From NCBI RefSeq assembly GCF_003309065.1, contig NZ_POAF01000001.1:620001-684000 (forward strand): DNA of 64,000 nucleotides, read 5' to 3'. A program made the position numbers and the translations under genes. This document shows, one piece after another, positions 33,481 to 43,551 of the stretch (positions are counted from its first letter, which is position 1; each line of letters opens with the position of its first letter). A model generated the notes under the pieces. That model was not told the DNA's origin and searched no databases. It saw only the letters and a list, made by a program, of their open reading frames with translations. Source of the stretch: Glutamicibacter soli (GTDB lineage: Bacteria > Actinomycetota > Actinomycetes > Actinomycetales > Micrococcaceae).

Positions 33481-34146
33481 ATGGATTTCCTCACCCCTAC
33501 CGTCCAGAAGGCCATGCTGACCGCGACCTGGGAAACCATCGAGATGGTGCTCATTTCCGGCGTCGTCACCGTGGTCATCGGCCTGCTGCTCGGCATCCTG
33601 CTGCACGTCACCGGCAAGGGCGGGCTGATGCCCGTGCGCTGGCTGAACGTCGTGCTCTCCGGGATCATCGTGAATATCACCCGCTCGATCCCGTTCGCCA
33701 TCCTGATGGTGGCGCTGATTCCGTTCGCGGTCATTGTCGTGGGAACCTCGCTGGGCCCCATCGCGGCCTCGGTCTCGTTGACCATCGGCACCATCCCGTT
33801 CTTCGCCCGCCTGGTCGAGACCGCCCTGCGCGACGTCTCCTCCGGCAAGGTCGACGCCGCCCTGGTCATGGGCTCCACCAAGATGCAGGTCATCCGCAAG
33901 GTCATGGTGCCCGAAGCGATGCCCGGCATCGTCGCGGCCGTCACCACGACAGTGGTCACGCTGATCGGCTACTCGGCCATGGCCGGTCTGGTCGGCGGCG
34001 GTGGCTTGGGCCGCATGGCCTACACCTACGGCTATACCCGCTACAACCCTGAGATCATGCTCATGACGATCATCATCATCGTGGTCATGGTGCAGGTTGT
34101 CCAGATCATCGGCGATGTGATCGCCCGCAAGGTCGACCACCGCTAG
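33481..34146 (+). CDS. metI: Methionine ABC importer, permease
   Basis: A 221-residue integral membrane protein with about five helices, matching the MetI permease (about 217 residues). It contains the coupling loop for MetN: VDAALVMGSTKMQVIRKVMVPEAMPGI (EAA-type motif in the second half). The start lies 4 bases after the metN stop. It forms the translocation pore with MetN dimers and the MetQ binding lipoprotein. Confidence 0.95.
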   Translation: MDFLTPTVQKAMLTATWETIEMVLISGVVTVVIGLLLGILLHVTGKGGLMPVRWLNVVLSGIIVNITRSIPFAILMVALIPFAVIVVGTSLGPIAASVSLTIGTIPFFARLVETALRDVSSGKVDAALVMGSTKMQVIRKVMVPEAMPGIVAAVTTTVVTLIGYSAMAGLVGGGGLGRMAYTYGYTRYNPEIMLMTIIIIVVMVQVVQIIGDVIARKVDHR

Positions 34147-34252
34147 AAACGTCCATCGGTCCATCCGACGGACGCCCGGAAGCCAGCGGCTTCTCCGGGC
34201 AAAAATCACTCGCACACGCCGTTCCCGGCACGTCAAACTAAGGAAACACGCA

Positions 34253-35107
34253 ATGCGCAAAAAGCTCGCTCTTGCACTGACCGGTGTCGCAGCAATCTTC
34301 GCCCTCTCCGCCTGCGGCGGCAGCGATGCACCCGCCGCCGACGCCTCGGCACAGCCGCTGGATCCGGCGAACCCGGTAGTCCTCAAGGTCGGTGCCAGCC
34401 CGGTTCCGCAGGCCCAGATCCTGACCTACATCGACGAGAACCTGGCCAAGGACGCAGGCATCGACCTAGATGTCGTGGAAATCGACGACTACGTCACCCC
34501 GAACACTTCCCTGGACGATAAGTCGCTGGACGCCAACTACTTCCAGACCGAGAAGTACCTGGCCACCGAGGTTGCCGAGAAGGGCTATAAGTTCGCCCAC
34601 GGCGCCGGCATCCACGTGGAGCCGATGACCGTCTTCTCGAAGAAGTTCGACAAGCCGGAAGACGTTACCGAGGGCGCCAGCGTGGTGCTGAACAACGACC
34701 CGGTCAACCAGCTGCGCGGCATGCGCGTGCTGGAGTCCGCAGGCCTGCTGGCCGGTCTGGAAGACACCGACTCGGTGCTGACCGTGCAGGACGACAAGGC
34801 CAAGAATCCCAAGGGCCTGAAGCTCGACGAGGTAAGCGCCGAGCAGGTTCCGCAGTACTACACCAAGGACAACTCGGTCGACATCGCCGTGATCAACGGC
34901 AACTTCATCGTCCAGGCCAAGCTGAACAAGGACGAAATTCTGGCCCAGGAATCCGGCGAGAACAACCCGAACGCCAACTTCCTGACCTGGCGTGAAGGCG
35001 AAGAGACCCCGGCCATCGCAAAGCTCGAAGAGCTGCTGCACTCGGACGAGGTCCGCACCTACATCAAGGACACCTGGACCGACGGAAGCGTCATCCCGGC
35101 CTTCTAG
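34253..35107 (+). CDS. metQ: Methionine-binding lipoprotein
   Basis: A 284-residue NlpA/MetQ-family substrate-binding lipoprotein. A lipobox LSAC ends the signal peptide (Cys at about residue 20), followed by a Ser/Ala/Asp linker and a conserved domain beginning VVLKVGASPVPQAQIL. Other family stretches are DDYVTPNTSLDDKSLDANYFQ and KNPKGLKLDEVSAEQVPQYY. AAGGAAA precedes the ATG. It is the last gene of metNIQ, ahead of a terminator. Confidence 0.95.
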   Translation: MRKKLALALTGVAAIFALSACGGSDAPAADASAQPLDPANPVVLKVGASPVPQAQILTYIDENLAKDAGIDLDVVEIDDYVTPNTSLDDKSLDANYFQTEKYLATEVAEKGYKFAHGAGIHVEPMTVFSKKFDKPEDVTEGASVVLNNDPVNQLRGMRVLESAGLLAGLEDTDSVLTVQDDKAKNPKGLKLDEVSAEQVPQYYTKDNSVDIAVINGNFIVQAKLNKDEILAQESGENNPNANFLTWREGEETPAIAKLEELLHSDEVRTYIKDTWTDGSVIPAF

Positions 35108-35131
35108 TCTCCACGGCACCGTATGAATTGC

Positions 35132-35190
35132 ACGGCCGCCCATCCTCAGCGACTCACGTCATTGAACCGGATGGGCGGCCGTTCTTATTT
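35132..35190 (+). terminator. Terminator of the metNIQ operon
   Basis: A perfect 14-bp stem (35132-35145 with 35169-35182), 23-base loop, followed by TCTTATTTT. Confidence 0.8.
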
Positions 35191-35342
35191 TGCATCCGCT
35201 GATTCCCAGCCCGCCAGACCAGCCCCCTCGCAGTCGGTGACGGCACCGCGGCCGCGCTCCCCCGGGCACCTCCGTGACTGGGCCACGAAGCGAACACCAA
35301 AAGGCACAGGCGCCCAGAGGCTCCTCACGGATGCCAGCGCAC

Positions 35343-35405
35343 CAACACAAAACACCGATGCATTCCTCCTCGCCTGGATCACAGGGACGGCGGAATGCAT
35401 CGGTG
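35343..35405 (-). terminator. Terminator of the APC permease gene
   Basis: A perfect 14-bp stem (35353-35366 with 35392-35405) and 25-base loop, about 58 bases after the permease stop on the minus strand, then TTTTGTGTT. The rest of 35183-35462 shows no gene. Confidence 0.75.
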
Positions 35406-35462
35406 CTTTCACAACTGCGAGGGGTCGGGCAATACCAGCGGCACGGCCAGCGGGTTACACGG

Positions 35463-37004
35463 CTACCGGGCTGATGCCGCCGAACTGTCTTCGAGTTCTG
35501 GCCCACCCTCGGCGGAGGCAGTGTTCTCGGCGACGTCCTCATCGTTCAGCCTCGAATGGCCTCGGCCGTAGGCGAAGTAGATGACCACGCCAATGACCAG
35601 CCACACGACAAAATACATCCAGGTTTCAATGGCCAAGTTGAGCATCAGGTAGGTGCACAGCAAAGCCGAAACGATCGGGATCACCGGGCCAAAGGGAACA
35701 CGGAACGCGGGCTTCAGGTCCGGGCGCTTGCGGCGCAGCACCAGGATACCCAGGCTGACCATCACGAAGGCGGACAGCGTACCGATGTTGATCATCTCTT
35801 CAAGCACATCCACGCGCGTGAAGCCAGCGGCCAGGGCCACCAGGATGCCGCAGACGACCGTGATGCGCACCGGGGTGCCGCGCTTGGCGCTGACCTTGGA
35901 CAGCGAATGCGGCAGCAGCCCGTCGCGGCTGATGGCGAGCACCACACGCGTCAGGCCCATCAGCAGCACCATCACCACGGTGGTCAACCCGATGAGCGAG
36001 CCGACGGCGATGATGGAGGCCGCGCCGTCGTTGCCTACCGCTGCGAAGGCCGTGGCCAAGGTCGGATTCTCGACGGCTGCAAGATCCTTGTAGGAGACCA
36101 TTCCGGTCAGCGCGAAGGACACGCCGATGTAGAGCAGGGTGGTGAGCGCAAGGCCCGCGAAGATGCCGCGCGGCAGCGTCTTGTTCGGGTTCTTGACCTC
36201 TTCGGCGCTGGTGGCGACGACATCGAAGCCGACGAAGGCGAAGAAGACCAAGGCGGCGCCTGCCAGCACTCCCGCCACGCCATACTGGGCCGGTGCGGCT
36301 CCCGTGGCAAAGGAGAAGAGCGACTGCTGGAGCACGTCGGCGGTGCCGTTCCCGGCGGACGGAACTGCTTCGGGGACAAACGGGGTGATGTTGTCCGCGT
36401 TGAAGTAGAACAGCCCGGCGGCGATCACGAAGAGCACCACGGCGATCTTGATGACGGTGAACACGTTCCCCACGGTCGCCGACAACTTGGTCCCCAAAAC
36501 GAGCAGCACCGTGAACAGCGCAACAATCAGCAACGGCCCCCAGCTCATGGTCACGGGACCCAGGTCGATGGTCGCAGAGAGATGGATCCCGGCGAACTGG
36601 AACACTTCAGTGAGGTAGATACCCCAATATTTGGCGATGACCGCTGCCGCGGTGAACAGTTCGAGGATCAGGTTCCATCCGATGATCCAGGCAATGAACT
36701 CGCCCATGGTGGCGTAGGAAAAGACATACGCGGAACCTGCGACGGGAATCGCCGTCGCGAATTCCGCGTAACACATGATCGCCATGGCACAGGTTAGTGC
36801 GGCGATGACAAAAGATACCGTGACGGCGGGGCCGGCAAAGTTGGCTGCCGCCCGCGCGCCCACGGAAAAGATTCCCGCACCTACCGATACTGCGACACCC
36901 ATGATCATCAGATCCCAGGTGTTCAGGGTCCTTTTCAGCTGACGCCCGGGCCCTGCGGCGTCCGCCAGGAAACTCTCAACTGGCTTGGTACGAAATAGGC
37001 TCAC
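35463..37004 (-). CDS. APC-superfamily amino-acid permease (cationic amino acid transporter type)
   Basis: A 513-residue membrane protein with about 12-14 helices in the APC superfamily, closest in pattern to YfnA/CAT-type cationic or branched amino-acid permeases. Family signatures are VAVSVGAGIFSVGARAAANFAGPAV (helix 1 G-x-G-I-F substrate site), CYAEFATAIPVAGSAYVFSYATMGEF, and AFVGFDVVATSAEEVKNPNKTLPRGI (helix 6, F-D-x-x-x-T). The C-terminal 35 residues are Glu/Ser/Ala-rich and cytoplasmic. The exact substrate is not determinable. It stands alone between metNIQ and the heme operon. Confidence 0.88.
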   Translation of the reverse strand: MSLFRTKPVESFLADAAGPGRQLKRTLNTWDLMIMGVAVSVGAGIFSVGARAAANFAGPAVTVSFVIAALTCAMAIMCYAEFATAIPVAGSAYVFSYATMGEFIAWIIGWNLILELFTAAAVIAKYWGIYLTEVFQFAGIHLSATIDLGPVTMSWGPLLIVALFTVLLVLGTKLSATVGNVFTVIKIAVVLFVIAAGLFYFNADNITPFVPEAVPSAGNGTADVLQQSLFSFATGAAPAQYGVAGVLAGAALVFFAFVGFDVVATSAEEVKNPNKTLPRGIFAGLALTTLLYIGVSFALTGMVSYKDLAAVENPTLATAFAAVGNDGAASIIAVGSLIGLTTVVMVLLMGLTRVVLAISRDGLLPHSLSKVSAKRGTPVRITVVCGILVALAAGFTRVDVLEEMINIGTLSAFVMVSLGILVLRRKRPDLKPAFRVPFGPVIPIVSALLCTYLMLNLAIETWMYFVVWLVIGVVIYFAYGRGHSRLNDEDVAENTASAEGGPELEDSSAASAR

Positions 37005-37394
37005 TTTGATCCCTTGTGAGATGAAATGCGAAAAACTTACCGCCCAAGCTTAGCTGTGCAACATGGGAGCCATTTTTCGCATTTTCCCAGATCAGAACGC
37101 AACAAGGCATCATCTTCAGCAGCCCGGGAGTTGTGAGGCCGCCGAACATTGTTCAACAATAACCGGGCTGACGTGGGTCGATTTCGCGGTCCACGCCGCT
37201 CGGAGCACTCAACGCCGGCGGGCAGGTCTGCGTCAAGCCCCGGCGCCTTGGAGCAAAGCCCTGTGACTCAGGACTCGCGGATTGGGAAGACGAAACCCAC
37301 ATTTAACGCAGCAGGCTCCCCGCCCATTGGCACGACACATGGTGTCGGGCAGATGTCCGGGGAGCCTGCGATGCCCGTTGCCGGGACGAATAAC
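37005..37394. other. Intergenic region between the APC permease and hemL
   Basis: 390 bases with no supportable gene. Contains the presumed permease promoter (near 37005-37070) and the hemL terminator. Short frames present lack ribosome binding sites and resemble nothing known to me. Confidence 0.5.
37311..37369 (-). terminator. Probable terminator of the heme operon
   Basis: A perfect 11-bp stem (37311-37321 with 37359-37369) enclosing a second small stem (CGACAC/GTGTCG). It is 25 bases after the hemL stop on the minus strand, but the T-run is poor. Confidence 0.55.
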
Positions 37395-38702
37395 CTAGGC
37401 CGTGGCGGCCGCCGCGGCCTTGGCAGCTGCCGGCAAGGCCGAGACGATCTTGTCCAGCGCCGCGTCGTCGTGCGCGGCGGAGACGAACCAGGCTTCGAAC
37501 ACGCTTGGCGGCAGGTAGACGCCCGAGTCCAGCATGGAGTGGAAGAACGGCGCGTAGCGGAACGCTTCCTGCTTCTGGGCGTCGGCGTAGTTGTGCACGC
37601 CGGTGGCGGAGGTGCCGAAGGCGACCGAGAACAGGGTGCCGGCGCGCTGGATCGAGTGGTCCAGGCCCTCGGCGTTGAAGGCCGAGGTGATGGCGTCCTG
37701 CAGGGCGGCGGACTGCTTGGCCAGGAACGCGTAGACCTCGTCGGTGGCGTTCTCCAGCTGGGCGATGCCGGCGGCCATGGCCACCGGGTTGCCTGACAGG
37801 GTTCCGGCCTGGTAGACCGGGCCCAGCGGGGCCAGGTAGTCCATGACCTCGGCGCGGCCGCCCAGGGCGGCGGTCGGCAGGCCGCCGCCGATGACCTTGC
37901 CGAAGGTGTACAGGTCGGCGTTCCAGCCTTCCACGCGTCCGGTCAGGCCCCAGTAGCCGGCATCCGAGGCGCGGAAGCCGGTGAGCACCTCATCCAGGAT
38001 CAGCAGGGCGCCGTGCTGGGCGGTGGTGTCCTTGAGGAACTTGTTGAAGCCCTCCTCCGGGGTCACCACACCCATGTTGCACGGTGCGGATTCGGTGATC
38101 ACCGCGGCGATGTTGCTTCCGTGCTCGGCGAAGGCGGCTTGAACGGCGGCGCGGTCGTTGTACGGCAGCACCAGGGTTTCGGCGGCGGTGGCGGCGGTGA
38201 CGCCGGCGGATCCCGGCAGGGCCAGGGTGGCGACGCCCGAACCGGCATCGGCCAGCAGGCCGTCCAGGTGGCCGTGGTAGCAGCCGGAGAACTTGATGAT
38301 CAGTTCGCGGCCGGTGAAGCCGCGGGCCAGGCGCACGGCGGTCATGGTGGCCTCGGTGCCGGTGGACACCATGCGCAGGCGCTCCACGCCGCCCATGCGG
38401 TTCTTGATCAGCTGGCCGAGCTTCGCCTCGTCCGGGGTGGAGGCGCCGAAGGACAGGCCGCGGTCCACCGCTGCGTGTACTGCCGCCTGGATCTGCGGGT
38501 GGGCGTGGCCCAGCAGCGCCGGACCCCACGAGCAGACCAGGTCCACGTATTCCTTGCCGTCCGCGTCGGTCAAGTAGGCGCCCTTGGCGCCGACCATGAA
38601 CGGCGGGATGCCGCCGACCGAGCCGAAGGCGCGCACCGGGGAGTTCACGCCGCCGGGCATGACCTCGCGGGCCTCGGCAAAAAGCTTTTCAGAGTTCGAC
38701 AT
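37395..38702 (-). CDS. hemL: Glutamate-1-semialdehyde 2,1-aminomutase
   Basis: A 435-residue PLP-dependent class-III aminotransferase-fold enzyme that converts glutamate-1-semialdehyde to 5-aminolevulinate, the second step of the C5 pathway. Visible motifs are [13 protein letters not shown] near the start, [46 protein letters not shown] and [11 protein letters not shown] with the PLP Lys at about 267. It is the last gene of the eight-gene minus-strand heme set, 5 bases after hemB. Confidence 0.96.
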   Translation of the reverse strand: MSNSEKLFAEAREVMPGGVNSPVRAFGSVGGIPPFMVGAKGAYLTDADGKEYVDLVCSWGPALLGHAHPQIQAAVHAAVDRGLSFGASTPDEAKLGQLIKNRMGGVERLRMVSTGTEATMTAVRLARGFTGRELIIKFSGCYHGHLDGLLADAGSGVATLALPGSAGVTAATAAETLVLPYNDRAAVQAAFAEHGSNIAAVITESAPCNMGVVTPEEGFNKFLKDTTAQHGALLILDEVLTGFRASDAGYWGLTGRVEGWNADLYTFGKVIGGGLPTAALGGRAEVMDYLAPLGPVYQAGTLSGNPVAMAAGIAQLENATDEVYAFLAKQSAALQDAITSAFNAEGLDHSIQRAGTLFSVAFGTSATGVHNYADAQKQEAFRYAPFFHSMLDSGVYLPPSVFEAWFVSAAHDDAALDKIVSALPAAAKAAAAATA

Positions 38703-38707
38703 GCGTC

Positions 38708-39691
38708 TTACTTACCTTCCTTGAGCCAGCCGGCAACTTCGGCTGCGTAGTATGTGAGGATCTGTTCGGCGCCTGCCCGCTTGATGGACAGCAGGGATTC
38801 GAGCACCGAGGCCCTGCGGTCGATCCAGCCGTTGGCGCTGGCGGCCTCGATCATCGAGTACTCGCCGGAAATCTGGTAGGCGGAAACCGGCACCGGGGAA
38901 ATCTCCGCCACGTCGCGCACGATGTCCAGGTAGCTCATGGCCGGCTTGACCATGATCATGTCGGCGCCCTCGGCGATGTCCAGCTCGGCTTCCAGGATGG
39001 CTTCGCGGCGGTTGGCGGCGTCCATCTGGTAGGTGCGGCGGTCGCCCTTCAGCTGGGAGTCCACGGCTTCGCGGAAGGGTCCGTAGAAGGCGCTGGCGTA
39101 CTTGGCGCTGTAGGCGAGGATTGCGGTGTCCAGGTGGCCTTCGGCGTCCAGGGCCTCGCGGATCGCGCCGATCTGGCCGTCCATCATGCCCGACGGGCCG
39201 AGCATGTGGGCGCCGGCCTGGGCCTGCGCGACAGCCATCTGGCCGTAGATCTCCAAGGTGGCGTCGTTGTCCACGGCGCCGTCGGCATCCAGCACGCCGC
39301 AGTGGCCGTGCGAGGTGAACTCGTCCAGGCACACGTCGGACATGACCACCAGGTCGTCGCCGACCTCGGCGCGCACCGCGGCGATGCCGCGGTTCAGGAT
39401 GCCCTGCGGGTCGATGCCCGCCGAGCCGTTCTCATCGCGTTCGGCCGGAATGCCGAAGAGCATGATGCCGCCCAGGCCCAGCTTGACCGCATCCGCCGCG
39501 GCGGCCTTGAGGCTGTCCATGGTGTGCTGGTAGACGCCGGGCATCGAGGTGATCTCGTTGGGCTCGCTCAGTCCCTCGCGCACGAACGCCGGCAGGATCA
39601 GCTGGCGTGCGGACAGCTCGTTTTCGGCAACCAGCGCGCGGATGGCCGGGTTCTGCCGCAGGCGGCGTGGTCGATGCTGAGGGAAACCCAT
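38708..39691 (-). CDS. hemB: Porphobilinogen synthase (ALA dehydratase)
   Basis: A 327-residue enzyme that condenses two 5-aminolevulinates. The two Schiff-base lysines are in AYSAKYAS (~197) and [11 protein letters not shown] (~249). The metal-site region reads [17 protein letters not shown], which has the CxxxxxxxxHC(G) form of the zinc-binding class. The length is typical (about 325). It lies between hemD (66-base gap) and hemL. Confidence 0.96.
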   Translation of the reverse strand: MGFPQHRPRRLRQNPAIRALVAENELSARQLILPAFVREGLSEPNEITSMPGVYQHTMDSLKAAAADAVKLGLGGIMLFGIPAERDENGSAGIDPQGILNRGIAAVRAEVGDDLVVMSDVCLDEFTSHGHCGVLDADGAVDNDATLEIYGQMAVAQAQAGAHMLGPSGMMDGQIGAIREALDAEGHLDTAILAYSAKYASAFYGPFREAVDSQLKGDRRTYQMDAANRREAILEAELDIAEGADMIMVKPAMSYLDIVRDVAEISPVPVSAYQISGEYSMIEAASANGWIDRRASVLESLLSIKRAGAEQILTYYAAEVAGWLKEGK

Positions 39692-39757
39692 GGCTTCGTA
39701 TCTCCAGTTCTACTCTTGCTTCTTGAAAAGTCTTGCGCGGTCGTGCGCCGGCGCGGC

Positions 39758-40549
39758 CTAGCCGATTCCCAGCACGCTGCGCGCTGCCCTGGCCAGTCCG
39801 GCCGGTCCGGGGTCCTGCGCGGTGCCGTGCACCGGCAGCCCTGCGGCTTCCAGCGCGCGGGCGGTGGGCTGGCCGATGGCCAGCGTGTGGACGCGCGCAG
39901 GCAACCGGCCTCCGGCCAGCTCCGCGAAGCGCCGCACGATGCTCGGGGCGCTGAACACCACTAAATCCAGTTCTTCCAGTTTCGCACCGATAAGCGCTGG
40001 ATCAAGGCATGTGACGTGTTCCGGCGCGGGCGGGCCGGGCACCGGGCGGCCCTGGGTGCCGGCATCCACGGTGCGGTAGGCGATGACCTCGTCCACCTGC
40101 ACCGGCAGTCCGGCCAGGAAATCGCCCAGCGTGCTGCTGGCCAGATCCCCGTGCGGGTAGCAGATGCGCGCCCCGGCCGGCGGGGCCCACTGCGCGGCCA
40201 TGCCCGCGGCGGACTGCACCTCGGGCTGGAAATCGGTCTCCAGGCCCAGCAGTTCGCTGGCCGATTGGGCCGTTTTCGCTCCGACGACCGCGAGCTTCAG
40301 GGATCGCGGCAACGGCCGCCCGTCCAGCAGCTCGCGCAGCACCGCCACGGTGGTGGCGCTGGTGAGCACCAGCCAGTCGTAGGATCCGTCCCGCAGCGCC
40401 GCCGCCATGGACGTCAGCGACGCGGTGTCCTGCGGCCAGATGGCGTCGATCAGCCGGGAGCACCAGGAGGTGATGCCCAGCTTCTCGAATTCCCGCACGG
40501 TGGCCGCGGCGCGGGCCGCATCGCGCAGGATCAGTGCCTGGTAGACCAT
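39758..40549 (-). CDS. hemD: Uroporphyrinogen-III synthase
   Basis: A 263-residue HemD-type protein that cyclises hydroxymethylbilane with inversion of ring D. The sequence is poorly conserved in this family, but the pattern YDWLVLTSATTV, KLAVVGAKTAQ, GARICYPHGDLASSTL and LDLVVFSAPSIVRRF (the S-P-S/T-x-V motif of the second domain) is characteristic. Start ATG 40549 is 7 bases after the hemC stop. A longer in-frame extension to 40990 lies over hemC and is rejected. Confidence 0.9.
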   Translation of the reverse strand: MVYQALILRDAARAAATVREFEKLGITSWCSRLIDAIWPQDTASLTSMAAALRDGSYDWLVLTSATTVAVLRELLDGRPLPRSLKLAVVGAKTAQSASELLGLETDFQPEVQSAAGMAAQWAPPAGARICYPHGDLASSTLGDFLAGLPVQVDEVIAYRTVDAGTQGRPVPGPPAPEHVTCLDPALIGAKLEELDLVVFSAPSIVRRFAELAGGRLPARVHTLAIGQPTARALEAAGLPVHGTAQDPGPAGLARAARSVLGIG

Positions 40550-40556
40550 GGGCCGG

Positions 40557-41531
40557 TCAGGCCAGCCCTGCGACGACCGCCGCGCCGTCGGCCAGCATGC
40601 CGTTGGCCAGCCCGCGGCCCAGCGCCTGGGCGGCGGCGACGTCGGCCAGCGGGGCCTTGGCGCTGCGGCGCATGACCTCGGAGCCGTCGGGGTTGCAGGC
40701 CACGGCGTCCAGCACCAGCTCGCCGTCCTGCACGCTGGCCAGCGCGCCGATCGGCGCCGCGCAGCCGGCCTCCAGCTGGTTGAGCAGTGCGCGTTCGGCT
40801 TCCACCTGCAAACGGGTGTGCAGGTCATCGAAGCGGGCCAGCGCCTGGTCCAGTTCCGCATGGCCGGTGCCCGCGGTGCGGGTCTCCAGCGCCAGCGCGC
40901 CCTGGCCGGGGGCCGGGAGCATGATGGACGGATCCAGGTACTCGGTGATGTGCTGCTCCAGGCCCAGGCGGCGCATGCCGGCAGCGGCAAGGATCACCGC
41001 ATCCAGGTCGCCCTGGGTGGCCCGGCCCACGCTGCCGTCGTCGTGGGTGTCCCCCACGCCCTTGACCCGGCCGAGCCGGGTGGGCACGTTGCCGCGGATG
41101 TCCACGATCACCAGATCCTGGCGGTAGGCGCGCAGCTGCGCGGCGCGTCGCGGGGATCCGGTGCCGATCTTCGCGCCTTCGGGCAGCTGGTCGAGGGTCA
41201 TTCCGTCGCGGCCGCACAGCGCGTCGCGCACGTCCTCGCGCGGCGGGATGGCGGCGAGCACCAGGCCCTCGGGCTGCACGGTGGGCAGGTCCTTGAGCGA
41301 GTGCACCGCCAGGTCGCAGCCGCCGTCCAGCAGGTGCTGGCGCAGCGCGGCGGCGAACACCCCGGTGCCGCCCAGGTTGGCCAGCGAACCGGTCACCACA
41401 TCGCCCTCGGTCTTCACCAGCACGGTGTCGACTTCAAGGCCGGACAGCTGCGCCAGCTGGTCGGCAGCCCATCCGGTCTGTGTGGTGGCCAGCGCGCTGC
41501 CCCGGGTTCCTACGCGGAAGGACTGGGTCAT
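40557..41531 (-). CDS. hemC: Hydroxymethylbilane synthase (porphobilinogen deaminase)
   Basis: A 324-residue enzyme that polymerises four porphobilinogens. It starts FRVGTRGSALATTQTGWAADQL, has the substrate loop VHSLKDLPTVQPEGLVLAAIPPREDVRDAL, IGTGSPRRAAQLRAYRQDL and the dipyrromethane-cofactor Cys in LEAGCAAPIGALA (~253). Length is normal. The ATG overlaps the hemH stop by four bases. Confidence 0.97.
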   Translation of the reverse strand: MTQSFRVGTRGSALATTQTGWAADQLAQLSGLEVDTVLVKTEGDVVTGSLANLGGTGVFAAALRQHLLDGGCDLAVHSLKDLPTVQPEGLVLAAIPPREDVRDALCGRDGMTLDQLPEGAKIGTGSPRRAAQLRAYRQDLVIVDIRGNVPTRLGRVKGVGDTHDDGSVGRATQGDLDAVILAAAGMRRLGLEQHITEYLDPSIMLPAPGQGALALETRTAGTGHAELDQALARFDDLHTRLQVEAERALLNQLEAGCAAPIGALASVQDGELVLDAVACNPDGSEVMRRSAKAPLADVAAAQALGRGLANGMLADGAAVVAGLA

Positions 41532-42733
41532 GGCTGCGGCACTCCTACCTCTGAATCCACCGCGCCGATGGTCGGGCGCAGGGTGCCGTCCATGGCAAGC
41601 TTTTCGCAGCAGCCAGGGCGGCAGACGTCGAACCAGGGGCCCAGCGCGGTTTCGGACAGGCGCCCTTCGCGCAGCGGCTTGCCGTCGGGGCCGGCCAGCC
41701 GCTCCTCGACCAGGTCTACCAGGCCCGAGACGAAGGCGCGGTGCGTGCCCGGGGTGGGCACGCGGGCGAAAGCCAGCCCCAGTTCGGCGCAGGTGTCCTT
41801 GGCCTCGGTGTCCAGGTCCCAGAGCACCTCCATGTGGTCGGAGATGAAGCCGATCGGCACCACCACCACGCCCGCCACGCCGGCTGCGGCGTCCTCTTCC
41901 AGCGCGTCGTTGATATCCGGTTCAAGCCACGGGGTGTGCGGGGATCCGGAGCGGGACTGGTAGACCAGGGAATGCTCCAGGCCGGCGGCCTCGGGCACGT
42001 TGGCCAGGATGTGCTCGGCCACTGCGCGGTGCTGGGCGGTGTACAGGTTCTCGTCCAGCGTGCTCCGGATGGCTTCGGGACCTGCGGCGTTCGCATCGCT
42101 CAGTGGGATCGAGTGCGTGACGAACACGATCTTGATCTTCCCCTCCGGTTTCCCGGCGGCGGCCAGCTGCTCGCGCACCGAGGCCAGAGAGCCGGGAAGC
42201 TCCTGGATGAATGGCTGCACAAAGGCCGGGGTGTCGAAGAACTGGCGCAGCTTGTCGACTTCCACCACCCCTTCAAGCCCGGTGGCGCGCAGGCCCATGC
42301 CCAAATCCTCGCGGTACTGGCGGCAGGCCGAGTAGCCCGAGTAGGCGCCGGTGCCCATGAGCAGCACGGTGCGGTGCCCGTCGGCGGCGATCTGCTCCAA
42401 CGTGTCGTTCACGAACGGGTGCCAGTTGCGGTTGCCCCAGTAGATCGGCACGGTGATGCCGCGGGCGGCGAACTCGGCTTCCAGCGCGGCCTTCAGCGCG
42501 CGGTTCTGCGCGTTGATCGGCGAGACGCCGCCGTTGGTGCGGTAGTGCACCGCGACCTCTTCCAGGCGCTCGTCCGGGATGCCGCGCCCGCCGGTGACGT
42601 TGCGCAGGAACGGGATGACGTCGTCCTGTCCCTCTGGCCCGCCAAAGGAGGCGAGCAGCACCGCGTCATAGGCCTTCGGGATCATGCGCCCGTTCCGGTC
42701 GTAGCCGGTGCGCGGGTCGAAAGACTGGCTCAC
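41528..42733 (-). CDS. hemH: Coproporphyrin ferrochelatase
   Basis: A 401-residue type-I ferrochelatase which, in actinobacteria with ChdC, inserts iron into coproporphyrin III (also named cpfC). The sequence contains YDAVLLASFGGPEGQDDVIPFL, VYWGNRNWHPF-like segment, the histidine in VFVTHSIPLSD, and VVPIGFISDHMEVLWDLDTEA. The C-terminal WFDVCRPGCCEK supplies the cysteine cluster of [2Fe-2S]-bearing actinobacterial ferrochelatases. GTG 42733 overlaps the chdC TGA; the longer frame to 42886 is within chdC and is rejected. Confidence 0.95.
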   Translation of the reverse strand: MSQSFDPRTGYDRNGRMIPKAYDAVLLASFGGPEGQDDVIPFLRNVTGGRGIPDERLEEVAVHYRTNGGVSPINAQNRALKAALEAEFAARGITVPIYWGNRNWHPFVNDTLEQIAADGHRTVLLMGTGAYSGYSACRQYREDLGMGLRATGLEGVVEVDKLRQFFDTPAFVQPFIQELPGSLASVREQLAAAGKPEGKIKIVFVTHSIPLSDANAAGPEAIRSTLDENLYTAQHRAVAEHILANVPEAAGLEHSLVYQSRSGSPHTPWLEPDINDALEEDAAAGVAGVVVVPIGFISDHMEVLWDLDTEAKDTCAELGLAFARVPTPGTHRAFVSGLVDLVEERLAGPDGKPLREGRLSETALGPWFDVCRPGCCEKLAMDGTLRPTIGAVDSEVGVPQP

Positions 42734-43449
42734 TGGAGCACCTCGAGGGCTTCGGCGGCCGAGATGCGGCGGCCGGTGTAGAACGGGGTTTCCTCGCGCA
42801 CGTGGTGGCGGGCCTCGGTGTAGCGCAGGTGGCGCATCATGTCGACCAGGTCGATCATGTCGTCGGCTTCCAGGCAGATCTGCCACTCGTAGTCGCTGAA
42901 TGCGAAGGCCGCCACGGTGTTGGCCAGCACGTCAGGGAATTCGCGGCCCAGGATGCCGTGGTCGCGCAGCATCTTGCCGCGGACCGCCGGGTCCATGGTG
43001 TACCAGTCGGTGGAGCGGACAAACGGGTAGACCGTCATCCATTCCTTGGCCGCCACGCCGCGGGCGAAGGCCGGCGAGTGGTCCTTGGCGAACTCCGCCT
43101 CGCGGTGCACCGCCATGGTGGAGTAGACGATCTCGGTGCCGGCCAGCAGCGCCGAGCGGCGGATCTTGCGCATCGAGGCCTGCAGCAGCGCCGCGGACGG
43201 GCCGTGGACCCAGATCATGATGTCCGCGTCTTCGCGCATGGCCGAGACGTCGTAGATGCCGCGCACGACGGCTCCCTCGGCGGCCAGCTGCTCGGTCAGC
43301 GCATCGAATTCGGCGGCCGCGGCGTCGGTGCGCTGGACTGCGTCCGAGCGCTTGAAGATGGTCCACAGGGTGTAGAAGAAGGTCGGGTTCTCCCCGGCGT
43401 TTTCGCGTTCGCGGATAACGGGCGAATTATGCTCCGGTGCGTTGCTCAC
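42730..43449 (-). CDS. chdC: Coproheme decarboxylase (HemQ)
   Basis: A 239-residue chlorite-dismutase-fold enzyme that decarboxylates coproheme III to heme b, the last step of the coproporphyrin-dependent route. The actinobacterial signature region KEWMTVYPFVRSTDWYTM places the catalytic Tyr at about residue 140; EFPDVLANTVAAFAFSDYEWQICLEADDMIDLVDMMRHLR (conserved C-terminal block) and ARHHVREETPFYTGRR follow. Its presence fixes the pathway type and implies that the neighbouring HemH and HemY act on coproporphyrin(ogen). It is coupled to hemH by a GTGA overlap. Confidence 0.95.
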   Translation of the reverse strand: MSNAPEHNSPVIRERENAGENPTFFYTLWTIFKRSDAVQRTDAAAAEFDALTEQLAAEGAVVRGIYDVSAMREDADIMIWVHGPSAALLQASMRKIRRSALLAGTEIVYSTMAVHREAEFAKDHSPAFARGVAAKEWMTVYPFVRSTDWYTMDPAVRGKMLRDHGILGREFPDVLANTVAAFAFSDYEWQICLEADDMIDLVDMMRHLRYTEARHHVREETPFYTGRRISAAEALEVLQ

Positions 43450-43551
43450 TGGTGTTTCTCCTTGGATCTGCTGATCTGGGTTGGGTCTGCAAGGTTGTCG
43501 GCGCGCCGCCGGGCGGCGCGGGTCTTCGGCGCTGGTCGTCGGCTCCGGGGC

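Noticed and set aside
35183-35462. Overlapping frames between metQ and the APC permease
   Set aside because: The region is explained by the two terminators, and the frames lack starts with ribosome sites or any motif.
39758-40990. A 410-residue frame extending hemD into hemC
   Set aside because: Its first ~147 residues are a frame-shifted shadow of hemC; HemD proteins are about 250-270 residues.
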